Below are positions 6,954-15,504 of a DNA stretch of 18,326 nucleotides, piece after piece. A program made the translations under genes and the position numbers. Source of the DNA: JBGCDD01 sp045105075 (lineage in GTDB: Bacteria; Pseudomonadota; Alphaproteobacteria; Rhodobacterales; Rhodobacteraceae); contig JBGCDD010000204.1 of the NCBI GenBank assembly GCA_045105075.1, forward strand, positions 1 to 18,326, in the 5' to 3' direction. Under the pieces are notes generated by a model. It did no database searches, had not been told where the DNA came from, and saw only the letters and a program-made list of their open reading frames with translations. Each line of letters opens with the position of its first letter. Positions within the stretch are counted from its first letter, which is position 1.

Positions 6954-9353
6954 TTACGCGCGCATCCTGTGGCCTTTGGGGTCATAAAGCGGCGCACTTT
7001 GCAGCGTGGCCGGGTGCAATTTTCCGAACAGTTCGACCGCGTAGTTGCCGCCCTCGACATAGCGATCGGTCGCAACATAACCCATCGCAATATGGCATTC
7101 GGTGAGCGGCCCCCAGCCGCCAGAACAGACATAGCCCACGGGTTTGCCATCCAGAAATATCGCCTCGTCCCCCCAGATCGCCAAATCACCCGCCGCCACA
7201 GTCAAAGTGATCGGAGCTTCGCGCGGGGGCGGATAATTCTGCGCCGCATCTCGGCCCACAAAGTCGCCCTTTTGCAGTTTGACATGATGCATCAAACCGC
7301 AGTCATGCGCGCCGTAATCGGCGGTGATCTCAAGACCCCAGGCCGGAAAGCTCTTTTCCAAACGCAACATCATCAGACTGCGCAACCCACACAGACCCAA
7401 CCCATGTGCGCGCCCGGCAGATCGCAAAGCCTCAAACAAGGCGGGTTGATCGGCGCGCGGCAGGTACATTTCAAAGCCAGTTTCGCCGGTGTAAGACAGC
7501 CGCAGCACAGTGACATTGTCGATCCCGGCCAAGGTCATGTGGCGCGCACCAAAAAAGGCCAGGTCAACCGGATCATCGGCCACATCTTGCAACAGGGCCG
7601 CCGCATTTGGGCCAGCGATGTGCAACCCGGCCAACCGATCAGACAGATTGCGCAGGACAACACCATCGCGGGGCATGTGCTTTTTGAAATGCCGCTCATA
7701 GGCTTGCTGCATCGCGTATGTGCCAACCAAAACGTAACGATCGCCCAGGTTCGACACCGTCAGATCGCCAATCACACGACCTTTTTCAGACAGCATCGGG
7801 CTGAGGCACAGCCGCCCGGGTTTTGGCAGTCGATTGGCCAGAATATGATCGAGAAAACCGGCGGCATTGGGGCCTGAGACGTCAAATTTGGCCATGTCCG
7901 AGAATTCAAACAGCCCGACCTTGGTGCGCACGGTGCGCCCCTCGGCCGCGACGGGCTCCCACCAATTGGGCTGGCGGTAGGTTAAACTGTCCTGGGCCGC
8001 CATGCCGGGAGGCGCGAACCAAGTCGCGTGTTCGCTCCCATAGCCGGTGCCAAACACCGCGCCGCTGGCCTCGAGCCTGTCATGGACCGGTGATTTGGCT
8101 TGCGGGCGTGCGGCGGGATAGCTTTGGTAGGGAAACACTTTTTCCGAGCGGTTTTCATAGAAATAGCGCGTCATCTCTTCGGTGTATTTCTGCGTCGCAA
8201 AAGCCCCAAACCGTGCCACATCCCAGTTGAATATGTCGATCTCCGGCTCGCCCGCGATGATCCATTCCGCCAGCACCCGGCCAATGCCGCCGCCCTGATT
8301 GAACCCGGCCATCACCCCGTTGGCACAAAAATAGTTGCGCAAGGCCGGGTGTGGCCCAATCAGAGGGCCAAGATCGGGGGAAAAGATCATCGGCCCGTTG
8401 ATCACACGTTTGACCCCGGCGGTGCCCAGAACCGGCATGATCTCGACCGATTTTTCGAGGTTCCATTCCATGCGGGGCAGATCATCCGGCAGCAACTCGT
8501 GGCCGAAATCCAGTGGCGTGCCTGACTTGGCCCAATGAGTGCAGGTGGTTTCGTAAGCGCCCAGCAACATCCCCTTGCCTTCCTGACGCGCATAACAGCC
8601 GGTTTCGTTGTCATTGATCTGGGGCAGCTCAAAGCCCAGGTTTTCAATCATTTCAATGGGTTCAGTCACCAGATAATGATGCTCAACTGGCATCAGCGGC
8701 AATTCGATCCCGGCCAATCGCCCCACTTCGCGCCCCCACAGGCCAGCGGCATTCACCACATATTCGGCGTGAATGGTGCCCTTGTCCGTCACCACGTCCC
8801 AGCTGCCATCGGCGCGCTGTGTGGTGGCCACAACCGGCGTATGTCGATGAATAGTGGCGCCCAATTGGCGCGCGGCACCGGCAAAAGCGTTGGTCGCCGA
8901 GGCCGGATCAACATGCCCACCCTCGTCTTCCCAGAACGCGCCGATCATATGCTCGGTGTTCAAAACCGGTGCTTTTTCGCGCGCCTCGTCCAGCGATATG
9001 AAATGCCCCTCGATGCCCAAACGCCGACACGCGCTTTGCATCATCGCGTTGCTGTCCATTTCATCCTGCGTGCGGCAAATGTTGATGCCGCCAGTGAAAT
9101 GAAAACCGCAGGGCTGGTCGTAAGTGTCTTCCAGTTCGCGGTAGATTTGAAAGGTATAGCGGTGCATCTCGGCGGCGGAATTGGGGCGCACCACAGTGAA
9201 CAGCCCACCCGCCGCGTGCCAGCTTGAGCCCGAGGTCAGCTCTTGGCGTTCCAACAGCATCACATCGCGCCAGCCGGCACGCGCCAGATGATAAAGCACC
9301 GAACAGCCAACAACGCCGCCTCCGATCACAACAACGCGCGCGGTAGACTTCAT
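6954..9353 (-). CDS. Dimethylglycine/sarcosine dehydrogenase-like FAD-folate oxidoreductase
   Basis: A 799-residue two-domain enzyme. Residues 1 to about 370 are a DAO-type flavoprotein with VVVIGGGVVG (7-16), LLERQ at about 33, and GSSWHAAGG with H46 at the position that covalently binds FAD in dimethylglycine dehydrogenase. A central FAO-type linker follows. The C-terminal part, from about residue 440, is a GcvT/aminomethyltransferase fold with SYTGETGFEMYL and LRLEKSFPAWGLEI. Known relatives oxidatively demethylate tertiary or secondary N-methyl amines and pass the one-carbon unit to tetrahydrofolate. The ATG overlaps the ATPase stop (ATGA), so the gene is translationally coupled to the transporter. 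The frame is open a further 114 bp upstream, but that part lies inside the ATPase gene. Exact substrate unknown. Confidence 0.93.
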   Translation of the reverse strand: MKSTARVVVIGGGVVGCSVLYHLARAGWRDVMLLERQELTSGSSWHAAGGLFTVVRPNSAAEMHRYTFQIYRELEDTYDQPCGFHFTGGINICRTQDEMDSNAMMQSACRRLGIEGHFISLDEAREKAPVLNTEHMIGAFWEDEGGHVDPASATNAFAGAARQLGATIHRHTPVVATTQRADGSWDVVTDKGTIHAEYVVNAAGLWGREVGRLAGIELPLMPVEHHYLVTEPIEMIENLGFELPQINDNETGCYARQEGKGMLLGAYETTCTHWAKSGTPLDFGHELLPDDLPRMEWNLEKSVEIMPVLGTAGVKRVINGPMIFSPDLGPLIGPHPALRNYFCANGVMAGFNQGGGIGRVLAEWIIAGEPEIDIFNWDVARFGAFATQKYTEEMTRYFYENRSEKVFPYQSYPAARPQAKSPVHDRLEASGAVFGTGYGSEHATWFAPPGMAAQDSLTYRQPNWWEPVAAEGRTVRTKVGLFEFSDMAKFDVSGPNAAGFLDHILANRLPKPGRLCLSPMLSEKGRVIGDLTVSNLGDRYVLVGTYAMQQAYERHFKKHMPRDGVVLRNLSDRLAGLHIAGPNAAALLQDVADDPVDLAFFGARHMTLAGIDNVTVLRLSYTGETGFEMYLPRADQPALFEALRSAGRAHGLGLCGLRSLMMLRLEKSFPAWGLEITADYGAHDCGLMHHVKLQKGDFVGRDAAQNYPPPREAPITLTVAAGDLAIWGDEAIFLDGKPVGYVCSGGWGPLTECHIAMGYVATDRYVEGGNYAVELFGKLHPATLQSAPLYDPKGHRMRA

Positions 9354-11011
9354 GCGCCACCATCCAATGCGGCGACCAGTTTGCGCCGCTCTTTCACCGC
9401 ATCGTCCAGCCAATCCGTGCGCATTTCCGGCACCGAATTCAGCAGCAGGTTGGTGTATTCGTGACACGGCGGCGTCAACACCTGATCAACCGGCCCTTGG
9501 GTGACGATCTCGCCGTGGCGCATCACCGCGATCCGGTCCGAGATTTTGGCGACGGTGGCAATGTCATGGGTGATGAACATGTAGCTGACGCCCAATTCGT
9601 CCTGCAGATCCTTGAGCAGATCAAGGATTTGCTGAGCCACAATCGTGTCCAGCGCCGAGGTAATCTCATCGCAAATGATCAGACGCGGTTGCGCGGCCAG
9701 CGCGCGCGCCAGATTGACCCGCTGACGCTGCCCCCCTGACAGTTCCGGCGGAAAGCGCCAGGCAAAATCAGTGGGCAAATCGACCCGTTCCAGCAGCTGC
9801 GCGACGTCCTTGCTGGCCTGCGACTGGGACAGGCCGCGATAAAACATCATCGGACGGCTCAGGATCTTGTTCAGCCGTTGACGCGGGTTCAGCGCCACAT
9901 CGGCCATCTGAAACGCGAATTGGATCTGTTGCAACTCGGCGCGGGTGCGCTGGTGCACATGTGGTTTCAGCGGCTGCCCATCCAGAAAAACCCCACCCGA
10001 TTTCGCCGCCATCAACCCGGAAATCAGCCGCCCAAGCGTTGTTTTGCCTGACCCGGATTCACCAATGACACCAACGGTTTCCCCGGCATGAATGCTCAGA
10101 TCAATGGTGCGCAGGGCGATCGCCTCTTGGCGAGGGCCATAGCCGGCGGTGACGCCCGAAACCTGCAAAAGCGGGGTTTGCGCTGCGATCACCGCAGGTG
10201 CCGCAATGTCGTCAGGCATCACATGTGCCGCCGCCATCAGCGCCTTGGTATAGGCATGCTGCGGGTTTGAAATGATCTGTTCGGTCGGTCCGTATTCCAC
10301 CTGCTGCCCGTCTTTCAGCACCAGAATGTGATCGGCCACCTGCGCGACCAGCGACAGATCATGGGTCACATAAATCGCTGCGGTCTTGTTGTCCTTGATC
10401 AACTTCTTGAAGGCAAAAAGCACCTCGATCTGGGTTGTGACATCAAGTGCTGTGGTTGGTTCGTCCAGGATCAACAGGCGCGGGTCGCTGATCATGGCCA
10501 TCGCCGCCATTAGCCGCTGCAATTGCCCACCCGACACCTGATGCGGATAGCGTGAGCCGATGGTGTCCGGCTCGGGCAGTTCAAGATCGCGGTAAAGCTG
10601 TACGGCTTTGGCCATCGCGGCCTCGCGGGTCATGGCCCGTGTGATGATCGGAATTTCAGTGACTTGCGCGTCAATTGTCATCGCGCTGTTGAACGAGGCC
10701 GCGGCGGATTGCGCCACATAGGTGATGTCTTTGCCGCGCAACTCCTGCAATTTGGGCAAGGATTGTTCCAACACGCTGACACCGCCCAAGTGCACCGAAC
10801 CGGCGGTGATATGACAGCCCGGGCGCGCATAGCCCATGCAGCCCAGCGAGATGGTGGTCTTGCCCGACCCGCTTTCCCCGATCAACGCGACCACCTGTCC
10901 GGGCGCCACATCAAACGAAATGCTGTCGACGATCTTGAACGCGTGGCCTTTTTTGTCGCGCACCGACACGTCCAGATTGCGGACTTTCAACAGAGGTTGG
11001 GTGTCGCTCAT
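9350..11011 (-). CDS. Dipeptide/oligopeptide-type ABC transporter ATP-binding protein, two fused NBDs
   Basis: About 553 residues carrying two complete nucleotide-binding domains in one chain, equivalent to DppD plus DppF. Domain 1 has Walker A GESGSGKTT (45-53), signature VSGGQLQR and Walker B LLILDEPTTALD. Domain 2 has GESGSGKTT, signature LSGGQRQR and LIICDEITSALD. The linker contains the oligopeptide-type extension ending each domain. It powers import together with the two permeases upstream and the binding protein at 13826-15424. The start is ATG 11011; an in-frame ATG at 11023, overlapping the permease end, is also possible. The stop overlaps the DMGDH-like start (ATGA). Fused peptide-type ATPases are common in alphaproteobacteria. 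Confidence 0.95.
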   Translation of the reverse strand: MSDTQPLLKVRNLDVSVRDKKGHAFKIVDSISFDVAPGQVVALIGESGSGKTTISLGCMGYARPGCHITAGSVHLGGVSVLEQSLPKLQELRGKDITYVAQSAAASFNSAMTIDAQVTEIPIITRAMTREAAMAKAVQLYRDLELPEPDTIGSRYPHQVSGGQLQRLMAAMAMISDPRLLILDEPTTALDVTTQIEVLFAFKKLIKDNKTAAIYVTHDLSLVAQVADHILVLKDGQQVEYGPTEQIISNPQHAYTKALMAAAHVMPDDIAAPAVIAAQTPLLQVSGVTAGYGPRQEAIALRTIDLSIHAGETVGVIGESGSGKTTLGRLISGLMAAKSGGVFLDGQPLKPHVHQRTRAELQQIQFAFQMADVALNPRQRLNKILSRPMMFYRGLSQSQASKDVAQLLERVDLPTDFAWRFPPELSGGQRQRVNLARALAAQPRLIICDEITSALDTIVAQQILDLLKDLQDELGVSYMFITHDIATVAKISDRIAVMRHGEIVTQGPVDQVLTPPCHEYTNLLLNSVPEMRTDWLDDAVKERRKLVAALDGGA

Positions 11012-11012
11012 C

Positions 11013-11876
11013 TCACAACTCATCCGGCAGTTTCGCGCTGGAGCGTTGCAGCAACCAGTCGACAAAAACGTTCATTGAAATCGCAATCAGCGCAATGCCG
11101 ATGGCCGGGTAAAGCGTGGTGTATTCACCGTATAAAATGGCCTGCATGTTTTCCTTAACCATCACTCCTAGATCCGATTGCGGCGGCTGCACACCAAGGC
11201 CCAGAAACGACAGCGCCGAGATGAACAGGATCGCATAGGTAAAGCGAATGCCAAATTCCGCCGCCAGCGGGGTCAGCGCATTGGGCAAAACCTCGTGCCA
11301 GACGATCCAGCCTTTGCCCTCGCCGCGCACCACCGCCGCCTCGACGTAATCCATCACCATGATGTTCACCGCCAGCGCCCGCGCCACGCGGTAGACGCGC
11401 GTCATGTCGATGAAAGCGATGGTGAACACCAGTACCACAAAGGATGACCCCAGCGAATTGATCACAATCAGCGCCAGCATCAGCGCCGGAAAACTGAGCA
11501 TCGCGTCATTGATCCGGCTCATCCAGCCATCAACCCGCCCGCCAAAGGCCGCCGCCAGAAAGCCCAACCCGACACCGGCAAAAAACGACAGAAAGGTGAT
11601 GATCAGCGCCAGAAACAGCGTCACCCGCACGCCGTAGATCAGACGCGACAGCACATCGCGGCCCAGATAATCGCTGCCCAGCCACATCTCGGCGTTGGGC
11701 GACAGGAAACTGTCATTGGTCAGGATCGCGCCCTCGTCATAAGGCGCAATCATTGGTGCGAAACAGGCGATCAGAAAAAACGTGACCAGCAACAGGATGC
11801 ACAGCGCCACACCCGGCGTCAGATCAGAGATCGCATCGCGCAATTCGCCGCGCCACGTGCGGTCCTGCGGGGTCAT
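11013..11876 (-). CDS. ABC transporter permease, DppC type
   Basis: A 287-residue inner-membrane permease of the BPD transport family with the DppC/OppC layout: an N-terminal helix (VALCILLLVTFFLIACFAP), a periplasmic stretch with PNAEMWLGSDYLGRDVLSRL, then five helices. The EAA cytoplasmic loop that meets the ATPase is recognisable in the EAAVVRGEG segment followed by VLPNALTPL. ATG 11876 overlaps the stop of the DppB-type gene (ATGA). The same frame runs open further upstream inside that gene but without homology. The stop lies next to the ATPase start. It forms the translocation channel with the DppB-type partner. Confidence 0.95.
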   Translation of the reverse strand: MTPQDRTWRGELRDAISDLTPGVALCILLLVTFFLIACFAPMIAPYDEGAILTNDSFLSPNAEMWLGSDYLGRDVLSRLIYGVRVTLFLALIITFLSFFAGVGLGFLAAAFGGRVDGWMSRINDAMLSFPALMLALIVINSLGSSFVVLVFTIAFIDMTRVYRVARALAVNIMVMDYVEAAVVRGEGKGWIVWHEVLPNALTPLAAEFGIRFTYAILFISALSFLGLGVQPPQSDLGVMVKENMQAILYGEYTTLYPAIGIALIAISMNVFVDWLLQRSSAKLPDEL

Positions 11877-12826
11877 TTCGGGTACCTCACGCGCGGATTG
11901 ACCATGATCGACAGGATGTCTGCGATCATGTTCAGCACCACATAGACGCAGCAAAAGATCATCGCGCAGGTCTGAACGATGGGCACATCGCGGTTGGTCA
12001 CCGATTCAACCATATAGCGGCCCAATCCGGGGAAGTTGAACAAAGTTTCAATCACCACCACGCCGCTGATCAGATAGGCCATATTCAGCGCCACCACATT
12101 GATGATCGGCCCCAGCGCGTTGGGCAAAGCGTGGCGAAACAACAACCTGCGGCGCGGCACACCCTTTAGGATCGCCATTTCAATCGCCGGGCTCGACAGC
12201 ACGTTCAGCACCGCAGAGCGCGTCATGCGCACCATATGCGCCAGAATGGTAAAGGTCAGACCCGCCACCGGCAGGATCAGGATGCGCACCCAGTCGAGAA
12301 ATTCATAGCTGGGGCGGATCGAGGCAATCGCCGGCAGCCAGCGCAGCTTGATCGCAAAGATTGTCACCAGCACCACCGCCACCAGAAAATCCGGGAACGA
12401 GATCAGCGCCAGCGACGTGGACGTGATCACCCGGTCGACCAGACCACCGGGCTTCACCGCGGCCGCCAGCCCCAGCAGAATCGACAAAGGCACGGCGATC
12501 AGCGCGGTGCAACTGGCCAAAATGATCGTGTTGCTGGCGCGTCGGGCGATTTCCGTGCCGATATCCGCGCCATTGGCCAGCGAGGTGCCGAAATTGCCAG
12601 TCACAAAATTGCCCAGCCACACAAAATAGCGCACGTAAAGCGGCTCGTTCAGGCCCAGACGGTCGCGCACTTGGGCAATCAATTCAGGCGTCGCACCCTG
12701 GCCCAAAATGGCATTGGCCACATCGCCGGGCAAAATCTCGGTGCCCAAAAACACCAGAACAGACACAAACAGCAACGTCGCAAGGCCAAGCAGCAACCGC
12801 TTTGCAAGGATTTCCAGCAGACTCAC
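11873..12826 (-). CDS. ABC transporter permease, DppB type
   Basis: A 317-residue inner-membrane permease of the DppB/OppB type: N-terminal helix LLLGLATLLFVSVLVFLG, the family segment LPGDVANAILGQGATPE, the YVRYFVWLGNFVTGNFGTS periplasmic stretch, the EAA-like loop AILKGVPRRRLLFRHALPNALGPI, and a C-terminal ending RVRYPK. The start is GTG 12826, seven bases after AGGAGAG. The frame is open back to 12898, but that extension would cover the operator and lacks homology. It is the first gene of the six-gene - strand operon, with the CTGTGATCACAG palindrome 49 bp upstream of its start. Confidence 0.94.
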   Translation of the reverse strand: MSLLEILAKRLLLGLATLLFVSVLVFLGTEILPGDVANAILGQGATPELIAQVRDRLGLNEPLYVRYFVWLGNFVTGNFGTSLANGADIGTEIARRASNTIILASCTALIAVPLSILLGLAAAVKPGGLVDRVITSTSLALISFPDFLVAVVLVTIFAIKLRWLPAIASIRPSYEFLDWVRILILPVAGLTFTILAHMVRMTRSAVLNVLSSPAIEMAILKGVPRRRLLFRHALPNALGPIINVVALNMAYLISGVVVIETLFNFPGLGRYMVESVTNRDVPIVQTCAMIFCCVYVVLNMIADILSIMVNPRVRYPK

Positions 12827-12875
12827 GCGTTCTCTCCTGCGCCCGGCACCTGGTCTAGGCCATGATTGCCGATAA

Positions 12876-12887
12876 CTGTGATCACAG
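12876..12887. promoter_or_regulatory. Putative GntR operator, site 2 (before permease operon)
   Basis: Exact 12-bp palindrome CTGTGATCACAG, with partial symmetry outside it (TA-a-core-a-TA over 12873-12890). It lies 49 bp before GTG 12826 in the 111-bp gap between the GntR stop and the permease start. It matches the cores at 3161-3172 and 13721-13732. No convincing -35/-10 pair could be picked on the - strand, so promoter overlap is inferred, not seen. Confidence 0.75.
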
Positions 12888-12937
12888 ATACGGCGCATTG
12901 CAAGGGATTCCTTGGCCCGGACACCTGCGCGCAGTTG

Positions 12938-13600
12938 CTATTCAAGCTGTTGATAAAGATCACTTCCCCACTTGGCGTCTTGTTCCACAAGCTGTCTGGC
13001 CTTGGGCCCATCGCGGCTGCGCAGCGCCTCAATAATGTCTGCATGTTCGCCCAACCAGTGATCAGGCTTGACCAAATTGATGAGACCATGGGCCAACCAA
13101 GGGCCCGTGCGGGCATAAAGGCCGTCGATGATAGCCTGCAACGCCGCATTGTCCGCGCGCATATAGATAAAGTTGTGAAACGAGAAATTGGCCCGCAACA
13201 GCGTGCTGGCATCGCGTTTGGCCCAGGCCTGCTCCATCTTTTGCGCCCAATTGTTCAGCACTTTGAAATCGCCTTTGCGCATTTTTTGGGCGGCTAGCTC
13301 GGCGGCGGCCCCTTCCAAAACCGAGCGCACGAAAAACAGATTGGCGGCTTGCTGGGGTCCAAGGTCGGGCACGCGATAGGCCTTTTTGGCGGCCCCAACC
13401 AGCGCATCTTCCGAGGCCAGTTGGCGCAACGCCTCGCGCACCGGCATCGCCGAAACGCCGTAGTTGTCGGCCAGCGTGCGAATAGACAGGGCCTCGACGG
13501 GTTTGAGATCGCCCACAATCAGTTTCATGCGCAGATCCGAATAGATCGCCGCACTCAGGTTTCCCTCGGTGCCCATTTCCACTGTGTCGAGACTGGTCAT
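12938..13600 (-). CDS. GntR family transcriptional regulator, FCD (FadR-like) subgroup
   Basis: A 220-residue regulator. Residues about 15-80 form a winged helix-turn-helix with the typical LSIRTLADNYGVSAMPVREALRQL. The rest is an all-helical FCD ligand domain with NFSFH (N138, H142) and EHADIIEAL (H186). The final FCD metal-ligand histidine position is D208, and the usual first aspartate is N138, so the canonical D-H-H-H set reads N-H-H-D. ATG 13600 gives the family length; the ribosome binding site is weak (CAGGCG abutting the start). FCD regulators commonly repress uptake and catabolic genes until an organic-acid ligand binds. It sits between the transporter operon and the divergent binding-protein gene, with copies of CTGTGATCACAG on both sides, so autoregulation is likely. 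The ligand is unknown. Confidence 0.93.
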   Translation of the reverse strand: MTSLDTVEMGTEGNLSAAIYSDLRMKLIVGDLKPVEALSIRTLADNYGVSAMPVREALRQLASEDALVGAAKKAYRVPDLGPQQAANLFFVRSVLEGAAAELAAQKMRKGDFKVLNNWAQKMEQAWAKRDASTLLRANFSFHNFIYMRADNAALQAIIDGLYARTGPWLAHGLINLVKPDHWLGEHADIIEALRSRDGPKARQLVEQDAKWGSDLYQQLE

Positions 13601-13623
13601 CGCCTGATTTTGCCGCCTGATTT
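13601..13623. repeat. Short tandem direct repeat abutting the gntR start
   Basis: The 10-mer CGCCTGATTT occurs at 13601-13610 and again at 13614-13623, a 13-bp period. On the coding strand of gntR this reads AAATCAGGCG twice, the second copy touching the ATG. It may be chance, a duplicated weak ribosome binding site, or a leader element. No function is assigned. Confidence 0.4.
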
Positions 13624-13720
13624 GGGGAATTGATACCGTGAAGCGGGCGCAAAATCCAGTCCGCCCTGCCCCCGCACGGCGTGGCCAAGACCTCCAAAGC
13701 ACCTTGATTTTCAGCAACAT

Positions 13721-13732
13721 CTGTGATCACAG
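13721..13732. promoter_or_regulatory. Putative GntR operator, site 3 (gntR / binding-protein divergent gap)
   Basis: Exact CTGTGATCACAG palindrome in the 225-bp divergent intergenic region, 93 bp before the solute-binding-protein ATG and 120 bp before the gntR ATG. A TTGATT at 13704-13709 could be a -35 for the rightward promoter, placing the operator over the -10 region, but this is weak. One site could serve both directions. Confidence 0.75.
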
Positions 13733-13825
13733 TTTCAGGGTAACACTCAATAACTGCACCGAAAACGGCGCTATTTTGGCCAATCATGGCTTCATGACTG
13801 ACCGTCAAACAGTGGGGAAATCCGA

Positions 13826-15424
13826 ATGTCCGACGACAAGTTCAACGACTATCTTTTCAAGCAATATGTGGCCAACAAGATCTCGCGCCGCCGCTTTATG
13901 GGCACGATGGCCGCAGCCGGCGCGTCGGCCAGTGTGATCAGCGCGATGACCGCCAGCCGCGCGGCCGCAGCAACCCCCAAAACCGGCGGACGGCTGGTGA
14001 TCGGCGTCGAAGCGGCCCAAGCGCAAGACAGCCTTGACCCCACCAAGTACTTCAGCACGTCCAACATCCAGATGGGCTATGCTGTGAACGACGGGCTGGT
14101 GAACCGCGACGCGAACCTGCAGCCTTTGCCCTGGCTGGCGACCTCGTGGGAATCCAACGCGGATGCCTCGGCCTGGGTGTTTGATCTGCGCAAAGGCGTG
14201 ACGTTCAGCGACGGGTCCGATTTTGGCGCCGAAGATGTGATCTATTCGATGACGCGCCACTTCCGCGAGGAATCCGAAGCGCCCTCGAAGTCGTTCATGA
14301 GCCAGATCGCCAGCATCGACAAACTGGCCGAGCATCAGGTGCGCTTTAACCTCAAAGCCCCCAACGCCGACTTCCCGATGATCCTGTCGGACACCCGCGT
14401 GCACGTGACCAAGCGCGATCTTGAGGATTTCACCGGCCAGCCCCCCACCATCGGTCCGTTCAAAGTGGTCGAGTTCACGCCCGGCAGCCGCTATGTCTTT
14501 GCGCGCAACGAAAACTATTGGGGCGATGATGGTCCCTATGTGGACGAGCTGGAATTCGTGGGCATCGCCGACAACACCGCGCGCATCAACGCGCTGATTG
14601 CCGGTGATATCAATGTGTTGCTGCAGCTTGACCAGAAAGCCACGCGTCTGATCGACAATTCCGGCATTGGCTATGTGATCGACGCGCCGTCGGGGGCGTT
14701 CATCAACCTGGCGATGATGATGGACCGCGAGCCCACCAACAATGCCGATTTCCGCATGGCGATGAAATACGCGGTGGATCGCCCCGGCATTCGCGACAAC
14801 ATCCTGAAAGGTCTGGGCAGCATCGGGAATGACCACCCGATTGCGCCGATTGATCCCTACTACAACGCGAATATCCCGCAGCGTGCCTATGATCCCGACA
14901 AGGCGCGGTTTCACATCAAAAAGGCCGGGTTGGAAAACACGCCCATCGACATTTACGGCTCGGATGTTGCGGGCACCGGGGCTCTGGCCTCGGCCCAGCA
15001 CCTGCAACAAAGCGCCAAGGCGGCGGGCATCAATCTGAACGTGATCAATCCGCCATCTGACAGCTTCTGGTCGGCGGTCTGGATTCAAAAACCGATGGTC
15101 ACTTCGGGCTGGGATCCGCGCCCGGTGCCCGATCTGATCTTTTCGATTGCCTTCGCCGGCGCGTCGAGCTGGAATGAAACGCTGTGGAAAAACGACCGTT
15201 TTGACAAACTGCTGATCGAGGCGCGCTCGGTCACCGATTTTGCCAAGCGCAAGGAAATGTATGACGAGATGCAGATGATGTTGCACGATGATGGCGGCCA
15301 CATCACGCTGGGTTTCCGCAATTTCGTGGATGCGGCGCGCAACGAAGTGCAAGGCATTTCCCCGCATGGATCGGGACCTTTGGGCTTTTATCAGGCACAG
15401 CGCACGGCCTGGATCGACGACTGA
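13826..15424 (+). CDS. ABC transporter substrate-binding protein, family 5 (DppA-like), Tat-exported
   Basis: A 532-residue periplasmic binding protein. The N-terminus carries a twin-arginine signal SRRRFMG (20-26) followed by a hydrophobic stretch and a likely cleavage near SRAAAATP (44-51). The mature part has SBP family-5 features: LVNRDANLQPLPWLATSWE, FDLRKGVTFSDGSDFGAEDV, TIGPFKVVEFTPGSRYVFARNENYWG and ALIAGDINVL. Such proteins deliver peptides, opines or other amines to DppBC-type permeases. The start ATG 13826 is preceded by GGGGAAA. It is divergent from gntR with an operator between, and a rho-independent terminator follows 22 bp after the stop. It is the evident partner of the permeases and ATPase on the other strand. 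Confidence 0.95.
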   Translation: MSDDKFNDYLFKQYVANKISRRRFMGTMAAAGASASVISAMTASRAAAATPKTGGRLVIGVEAAQAQDSLDPTKYFSTSNIQMGYAVNDGLVNRDANLQPLPWLATSWESNADASAWVFDLRKGVTFSDGSDFGAEDVIYSMTRHFREESEAPSKSFMSQIASIDKLAEHQVRFNLKAPNADFPMILSDTRVHVTKRDLEDFTGQPPTIGPFKVVEFTPGSRYVFARNENYWGDDGPYVDELEFVGIADNTARINALIAGDINVLLQLDQKATRLIDNSGIGYVIDAPSGAFINLAMMMDREPTNNADFRMAMKYAVDRPGIRDNILKGLGSIGNDHPIAPIDPYYNANIPQRAYDPDKARFHIKKAGLENTPIDIYGSDVAGTGALASAQHLQQSAKAAGINLNVINPPSDSFWSAVWIQKPMVTSGWDPRPVPDLIFSIAFAGASSWNETLWKNDRFDKLLIEARSVTDFAKRKEMYDEMQMMLHDDGGHITLGFRNFVDAARNEVQGISPHGSGPLGFYQAQRTAWIDD

Positions 15425-15446
15425 TCTTTGATCAGAAACGACAGAG

Positions 15447-15475
15447 GGGCCAGCATTCATCCGCTGGCCCTTTTT
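15447..15475 (+). terminator. Rho-independent terminator after the binding-protein gene
   Basis: GGGCCAGC (15447-15454), an 8-base loop and the perfect complement GCTGGCCC (15463-15470) are followed by TTTTT (15471-15475). It lies between the binding-protein gene and the second mttB-like gene, so it either ends the transcript or reduces read-through to the enzymes downstream. Confidence 0.88.
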
Positions 15476-15504
15476 GCTTTCACCACAGCACGTTAGGCAG
15501 AACC

